In this document: piece by piece, positions 5,829 through 9,757 of the stretch
Position numbering within the stretch: position 1 is the stretch's first letter
Layout of the letters: the number at the start of each line of letters is the position of its first letter
From: an uncultured Actinomycetes bacterium
GTDB taxonomy: Bacteria; Actinomycetota; Actinomycetes; S36-B12; UBA5976
DNA length: 9,757 bases
Assembly: GCA_903925705.1 (NCBI GenBank)
Contig: CAIYGJ010000063.1
Span: 1 to 9,757 of the forward strand
Direction of reading: 5' to 3'
Notes under the pieces: generated by a model
What the model was told of the DNA's origin: nothing
The model's input: the letters and a program-made list of their open reading frames with translations, nothing else
Database searches by the model: none
Translations under genes and position numbers: made by a program

Positions 5829-7695
5829 GCAAAAGCGGTCGCAAAATGTCCAGAATTGAGGCATCTTCGATTGTGCTTGGGATTTCCACGTGTTTGCCAT
5901 CGGCAATCCCCCGCATAGTTTTGCGCAATACTTTGCCAGATCGAGTTTTCGGTAGACCCGGAACAGCCACAACATCATTTAGTGCAGCAACTGGTCCGAC
6001 CTCCTTGCGAACTAAAGCCACTATCTGTTTTCTAAGATCTTCGCTATCAATCTGAGCCCCTGCTTTAAGTACCACGAACGCTTTTGGGATCTGTCCCTTG
6101 ATGGCATCACCAACTCCAATCACGGCGCACTCTGCAACAAGCTCGTGTGTTGCCACAACCGCTTCAAGGGATCCAGTGCTTAATCGGTGGCCTGCAACAT
6201 TTATCACGTCGTCAGTTCGTCCCATGATGTAGACATAGCCATCTTCATCGATGTAACCACCATCACCACTGGCATACATTCCAGGAAAGACAGTTAAGTA
6301 AGAATCGATGTAACGCTGGTCATCTCCCCAAAGTGTTGGCAATGTGCCAGGTGGAAGTGGCAAAGTGATTGCGATATTTCCTTCAGTGCTAGGTGGCAAT
6401 TCTTTTCCTGATTCATCTAGAACGCGAATGTCATACCCAGGAATTGCAACCGTTGGTGATCCAGGCTTAATACGCATTTGTTCCAGTCCGCGCAGGTTGG
6501 ATGCAATTGGCCAGCCAGTTTCGGTTTGCCACCAGTTGTCAATGACTGGGACTCCGAGCTTTTCGGTCGCCCAGTGATAGGTATCAGGATCCAAACGTTC
6601 ACCAGCAAGAAACAGATTTTCAAACTTTGATAAATCTGTGCTCTTGATGAAATCACCGTTGTAATCTTCTTTTCGGATTGCCCGAATCGCAGTTGGCGCA
6701 GTAAACAGTCCCTTTACGCCGTACTTTTCAATTACTCGCCAAAAAGTTCCAGCATCTGGTGTTCCAACCGGCTTACCTTCAAACACAATCGTTGTGGCAC
6801 CGGCAAATAGCGGTGCGTAAACAATATAAGAGTGCCCAACTACCCATCCAACGTCTGAAGCTGACCACCACATGTCCCCGGCTTCGATGTTGTAGACATT
6901 CTTCATTGACCAAGTAAGTGCAACTGCATGCCCGCCGTTATCGCGCACAATTCCTTTTGGTTTTCCAGTTGTGCCCGAGGTGTACAAAATGTACAGCGGA
7001 TCAGTAGCTGCTACCGATACGCATTCAGCAGGTTCGGCCATAGCCATGGCATCTTTCCAGTCCATGTCTAGTGGACCAAGCTCAACAAGATGCTGCTCGC
7101 GCTGCATAATGATGCATCGATTTGGTTTGTGAGTGGCCATGGCAATCGATTCATCAAGCATTGGTTTGTATTCAACTATCCGCGTTGGTTCAAGACCACA
7201 CGATGCGGAGACAATCACTTTTGGTTTGGCGTCATCGATTCGCGCCGCTAACTCAGCTGGTGCAAATCCACCAAACACGACGGAATGAACCGCGCCCAAT
7301 CTGGCACACGCCAGCATGGCAATTAAAGCTTCAGGCACCATCGGCATATAAATAACTACCCGATCGCCTTTTTCCACGCCTGCCATTCGCAACGCGCCAG
7401 CAAAGCGAGCAGTCTTTTCAAGCATCTGGGCATAAGTCAGAGTTGATGACTTTCCCGTAATCGCACTTTCATGAATTACTGCTGGCTGATCTGCCCTGCC
7501 ATCGATAACGTGGCGATCAAGTGCGTTGTAGCAAGTGTTTAACATGCCATCAGAAAACCAACGATAAAGCGGAACGTTGCTGTCATCCAAAATAACTTTT
7601 GGAGTTTTATCCCACTTAACAAGCTTGGCTGCTTCGCCCCAGAATCCCGAAGGGTCACTCAAGCTTTGTTGATATACCCGCTGGTATTCACTCAT
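5818..7695 (-). CDS. prpE: Propionyl-CoA synthetase (acyl-CoA synthetase family)
   Basis: 625 residues, in the normal range for the PrpE/ACSS3 and acetyl-CoA synthetase group. It activates propionate (possibly also acetate) with ATP and CoA through an acyl-adenylate. Landmarks in order: VFGGFAPAELAARI (140-153); SASCGLEPTRIVEYKPMLDE (163-182), a stretch characteristic of PrpE rather than Acs; the ATP-binding loop YTSGTTGKPKG (238-248); WWQTETG (388-394); ASGDGG (475-480); GRTDDVINVAGHRL (492-505); and the adenylation lysine K588 in PKTRSGKVLRKT, which in relatives is also the site of regulatory acetylation. The N-terminal ACS-type domain is present. It starts 58 bp after rlmN with no clear Shine-Dalgarno before the ATG, so it may be translated from a leaderless message or weakly from readthrough. 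Substrate preference for propionate is family inference. Confidence 0.9.
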   Translation of the reverse strand: MSEYQRVYQQSLSDPSGFWGEAAKLVKWDKTPKVILDDSNVPLYRWFSDGMLNTCYNALDRHVIDGRADQPAVIHESAITGKSSTLTYAQMLEKTARFAGALRMAGVEKGDRVVIYMPMVPEALIAMLACARLGAVHSVVFGGFAPAELAARIDDAKPKVIVSASCGLEPTRIVEYKPMLDESIAMATHKPNRCIIMQREQHLVELGPLDMDWKDAMAMAEPAECVSVAATDPLYILYTSGTTGKPKGIVRDNGGHAVALTWSMKNVYNIEAGDMWWSASDVGWVVGHSYIVYAPLFAGATTIVFEGKPVGTPDAGTFWRVIEKYGVKGLFTAPTAIRAIRKEDYNGDFIKSTDLSKFENLFLAGERLDPDTYHWATEKLGVPVIDNWWQTETGWPIASNLRGLEQMRIKPGSPTVAIPGYDIRVLDESGKELPPSTEGNIAITLPLPPGTLPTLWGDDQRYIDSYLTVFPGMYASGDGGYIDEDGYVYIMGRTDDVINVAGHRLSTGSLEAVVATHELVAECAVIGVGDAIKGQIPKAFVVLKAGAQIDSEDLRKQIVALVRKEVGPVAALNDVVAVPGLPKTRSGKVLRKTMRGIADGKHVEIPSTIEDASILDILRPLLRAE

Positions 7696-7696
7696 A

Positions 7697-7719
7697 AGAA
7701 GTGTCTATCACTAACTTCT
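7697..7719. promoter_or_regulatory. Possible promoter and inverted repeat upstream of prpE
   Basis: On the minus strand AGAAGT (7719-7714) and ACTTCT (7702-7697) form a 6-bp inverted repeat around 11 bp, ending just before the prpE ATG. Inside it lies GATAGA (7709-7704), a possible -10 box, with TTGCTC 17 bp upstream (7732-7727). Such a promoter would start at or next to the ATG, which agrees with the missing Shine-Dalgarno. Matches to consensus are modest. Confidence 0.3.
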
Positions 7720-7753
7720 AATAGCCGAGCAAGATTGCGCAAGAAAGAGAGTC

Positions 7754-8866
7754 TTAGTTCTTGGTCGCTGCTGCGAGCTGACCACAGGCGCCATCAATAT
7801 CGCGGCCACGAGTGTCACGAACGGTGACAGGTACGCCATGGCTCTTTAGGCGGCGGACAAACTCAGCTTCATCTTCTGGGCGAGAGGCAGTCCATTTTGA
7901 TCCCGGAGTTGGATTCAGTGGAATCAAATTCACGTGTACAAGGTTTCCCGCAAGTTTTTCACCCAATAAGTCCGCGCGCCAGGCCTGGTCGTTGATGTCT
8001 TTGATCATTGCGTACTCAATCGAGATTCGGCGGCCAGTTTTATCTGCGTAATACCAAGCAGCATCTAAAACTTCTTGGACTTTAAAACGCGTATTGATTG
8101 GTACTAAAGTGTCGCGTAATTCATCATCTGGGGCATGTAGGGAAACTGCAAGAGTTACTGGGATACCTTCTTCGGCCAACTGGCGCATCCGAGGGACTAA
8201 GCCAACGGTAGAAACCGTGATGCCACGGGCTGACATTCCAAAGCCAGCTGGCGCTGGTTCAGTTAGTCGACGGATCGCGCCTATGACGCTGTTGTAATTA
8301 GCCATTGGTTCGCCCATGCCCATGAAAACCAAATTGTTTACTCTGCCAACGCCGCCTTCAACTTCACCTTTGGCAAGGGATCGTGCGCCGGCTAATACTT
8401 GTTCAACAATTTCGGCTGTAGATAAGTTTCGAGTGAGCCCGCCCTGCCCGGTGGCGCAGAATGGGCAGTTCATGCCACAACCTGCCTGCGAGGAAATACA
8501 CATGGTTACTCGATCGGTGTAGCGCATTAAAACGCTTTCGACAAGTACGCCATCAAAAAGTTTCCAAACCTGTTTAACCGTGGTTCCGTTGTCGCACTTA
8601 AGTTCGCGGACGCTGGTCATGAGTTCTGGGAAAAGTAGATCTTTTACTACTTCGCGCATTTCTGCCGGGACATCAGTCCATGAGTTTGTGTCGTCATTCA
8701 GGCGCTGGTACCACTGGCGGGAAAACTGATCTGCGCGAAATCCTGGCAATCCGAGTTCAACGACTTGTGCCTTGCGCTCTTCGACGGTCCAATCCGACCA
8801 GTGCTTTGGTGGTTTTGGTCGATTTGGTTCGACCATAATCAATTCACCGGGTGCAGGCATACCCAT
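7754..8866 (-). CDS. rlmN: 23S rRNA (adenine2503-C2)-methyltransferase RlmN
   Basis: 370 residues. This radical-SAM enzyme methylates C2 of A2503 in 23S rRNA and, in studied relatives, A37 of some tRNAs. The radical-SAM cluster cysteines are C130, C134 and C137 in GCGMNCPFCATG. C123 (in MCISSQ) and C361 (in DGACGQL) correspond to the catalytic pair, the latter being the cysteine that is transiently methylated. MGMGEPMANY (182-191), STVGL (219-223), SLHAPDDELRDTLVP (242-256) and NLIPLNPTPGS (313-323) are family motifs. The N-terminal ELIMVEPNRPKPP aligns with the actinobacterial leader. Translation may start at M1 (8866) or, with better Shine-Dalgarno spacing (TAGG 8 nt upstream), at M3 (8860). 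It follows cdsA by 21 bp, the usual actinobacterial order. Confidence 0.96.
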   Translation of the reverse strand: MGMPAPGELIMVEPNRPKPPKHWSDWTVEERKAQVVELGLPGFRADQFSRQWYQRLNDDTNSWTDVPAEMREVVKDLLFPELMTSVRELKCDNGTTVKQVWKLFDGVLVESVLMRYTDRVTMCISSQAGCGMNCPFCATGQGGLTRNLSTAEIVEQVLAGARSLAKGEVEGGVGRVNNLVFMGMGEPMANYNSVIGAIRRLTEPAPAGFGMSARGITVSTVGLVPRMRQLAEEGIPVTLAVSLHAPDDELRDTLVPINTRFKVQEVLDAAWYYADKTGRRISIEYAMIKDINDQAWRADLLGEKLAGNLVHVNLIPLNPTPGSKWTASRPEDEAEFVRRLKSHGVPVTVRDTRGRDIDGACGQLAAATKN

Positions 8867-8887
8867 AGCCTACGGGTCAAACGCTAC

Positions 8888-9712
8888 TTAGAGAAAAAAT
8901 CCAAATAGCAGCCACGCCATAAAGGAGTTGATGACTAACGAGTCCAATCGATCCATAGCTCCGCCATGTCCGGGTAACAAAGACCCCATGTCCTTGATAC
9001 CAAGGTCGCGTTTAATCATAGATTCGATCAGATCACCGATTGTTGCAGTAATCATCATGGCAAAACCGACGATTGCGCCTTCCCACCAAGGCTGCTCGAA
9101 TACGTAGACCCATAGCGCAACACCGACTACCAATTGAAGTATTAGTGCGCCAGCAAATCCTTCCCAAGATTTCTTCGGTGAGATATTTGCCGCCATTGAA
9201 TGCTTACCAAATATGGCACCCGCTACATAACCACCCAAATCGGTTGCAGCAGTTAGCAGAATAAAGGCCAAGACTTTCCAGGCGCCATCGTCTTGCGTTG
9301 ATAGTAAAACAGCAAAGCCGGCAAGCAGTGGTGCATAAACCAAGGCGAAAATCGATCGAGTTACATGATGAACATAAGCTTCTTGACCATCAAGTAATCG
9401 AACTGTCAAAACTAAGAGTGCACTTGCGACAAAGGCTGAAACCAAACCTTCAACACCTGCAACAGATGCGGCGATAACCATTGTTGGCGCCAAGATTTGA
9501 AGCAAAATGCTCATGCGATCCGAAAGTCCAACTGCAAGAGATTTACTCAGTTCTCGAACCGCCAACATCGCTGCAAACGCAACAAGAATTGCAAAGAATC
9601 GAACTTCAATAAATAGAGATGCGATTACTGTGACTAAAAGTCCTATCCCAACCGCAGTGGCTGCGGGTAGATTTCTTCCAGCTTTGCCGTAATCAGTTTG
9701 ATTAGAAGTCAT
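8888..9712 (-). CDS. cdsA: Phosphatidate cytidylyltransferase (CDP-diacylglycerol synthase)
   Basis: 274 residues. It makes CDP-diacylglycerol from phosphatidic acid and CTP in the inner membrane, the branch point for phospholipids including phosphatidylinositol in actinobacteria. The diagnostic CdsA signature runs from S231 to D257 and includes KRDLGIKD (234-241) and PGHGGAMDRLD (247-257). Upstream are TDLGGYVAG (157-165) and ISPKKSWEG (177-185), which carry the conserved acidic and basic residues of the active site. Several hydrophobic segments span about 18-135, with more after 145. The ATG lies 3 bp after the frr stop, and the Shine-Dalgarno AGAGG (9725-9721 on this strand), 8 nt upstream, lies inside the frr coding sequence, so the two are translationally coupled. 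The soluble N-terminal extension is short, about 17 residues. Confidence 0.96.
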   Translation of the reverse strand: MTSNQTDYGKAGRNLPAATAVGIGLLVTVIASLFIEVRFFAILVAFAAMLAVRELSKSLAVGLSDRMSILLQILAPTMVIAASVAGVEGLVSAFVASALLVLTVRLLDGQEAYVHHVTRSIFALVYAPLLAGFAVLLSTQDDGAWKVLAFILLTAATDLGGYVAGAIFGKHSMAANISPKKSWEGFAGALILQLVVGVALWVYVFEQPWWEGAIVGFAMMITATIGDLIESMIKRDLGIKDMGSLLPGHGGAMDRLDSLVINSFMAWLLFGFFL

Positions 9713-9715
9713 TGA

Positions 9716-9757
9716 CTAGACCTCTAGAAGTTCAGCTTCTTTGTGCTTAAGCATGTC
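9716..9757 (-). CDS. frr: Ribosome recycling factor, C-terminal end only
   Basis: The minus strand reads DMLKHKEAELLEV and then TAG at 9718-9716, the standard C-terminus of ribosome recycling factor, which splits post-termination ribosomes together with EF-G. The rest of the gene lies beyond the right edge. Position directly before cdsA is the normal actinobacterial order (pyrH-frr-cdsA-rlmN), which supports the call despite the short fragment. Confidence 0.9.
   Translation of the reverse strand, partial: DMLKHKEAELLEV

Noticed and set aside
5778..5978. Small minus-strand frame across the end of prpE into the intergenic gap
   Set aside because: It overlaps the conserved C-terminal domain of prpE in another frame and shows no family features or convincing ribosome binding site.
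4300..6600. Other GGATCC hexamers in gcdH and prpE as further operator copies
   Set aside because: They lie inside coding sequence and lack the flanking ATT/AAT that makes the 12-bp palindrome.
9716..9727. Short inverted repeat CTAGA-CC-TCTAG at the frr/cdsA junction as a hairpin
   Set aside because: A two-base loop cannot form a normal hairpin, and the bases are explained by the frr C-terminus and the cdsA Shine-Dalgarno.

Overview
The window looks like a chromosomal segment of a low-to-moderate-GC actinobacterium. The order frr-cdsA-rlmN on the minus strand is the usual actinobacterial arrangement, the RlmN and CdsA sequences read as actinobacterial, and gene spacing is tight (3-58 bp). 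By eye the GC content is just under 50 percent, which would fit a streamlined freshwater lineage such as the acI/Nanopelagicales group; that placement is inference. There is no sign of mobile elements, CRISPR arrays, tRNA or rRNA genes.

Left half, plus strand (1-3732): a tight run of four genes that is probably one operon. It holds the C-terminal part of an FMN-binding protein of the pyridoxamine-phosphate-oxidase superfamily, an FAD-dependent amine/amino-acid oxidase-type enzyme, and two tandem 278-residue EamA/DMT transporters. The transporters align without gaps at about 55 percent identity (hand count). Redox enzymes next to a transporter pair suggest uptake, export or oxidation of a small amine or amino acid, but no substrate can be read from the sequence.

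Middle (3733-5050): an 89-bp intergenic region carries two perfect 14-bp palindromes 21 bp apart, both with the core ATTGGATCCAAT, laid over a plausible promoter. They stand in front of a glutaryl-CoA dehydrogenase gene (gcdH) that has its binding and catalytic residues. The core is, from memory, identical to the operator of the Caulobacter GntR-family repressor VanR. This is the most interesting signal in the window. A strong bidirectional terminator separates gcdH from the convergent minus-strand genes.

Right half, minus strand (read from 9757 down to 5054): the tail of frr (ribosome recycling), cdsA (CDP-diacylglycerol synthesis), rlmN (23S rRNA A2503 methylation), then prpE (propionyl-CoA synthetase) and a six-helix Pr6Pr/AIG1-like membrane protein. 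The first three are housekeeping. prpE and the membrane gene have their own spacing and possible promoter, so they may be a separately controlled unit. gcdH and prpE both feed short-chain acyl-CoA metabolism, but none of the downstream pathway enzymes lies in the window.
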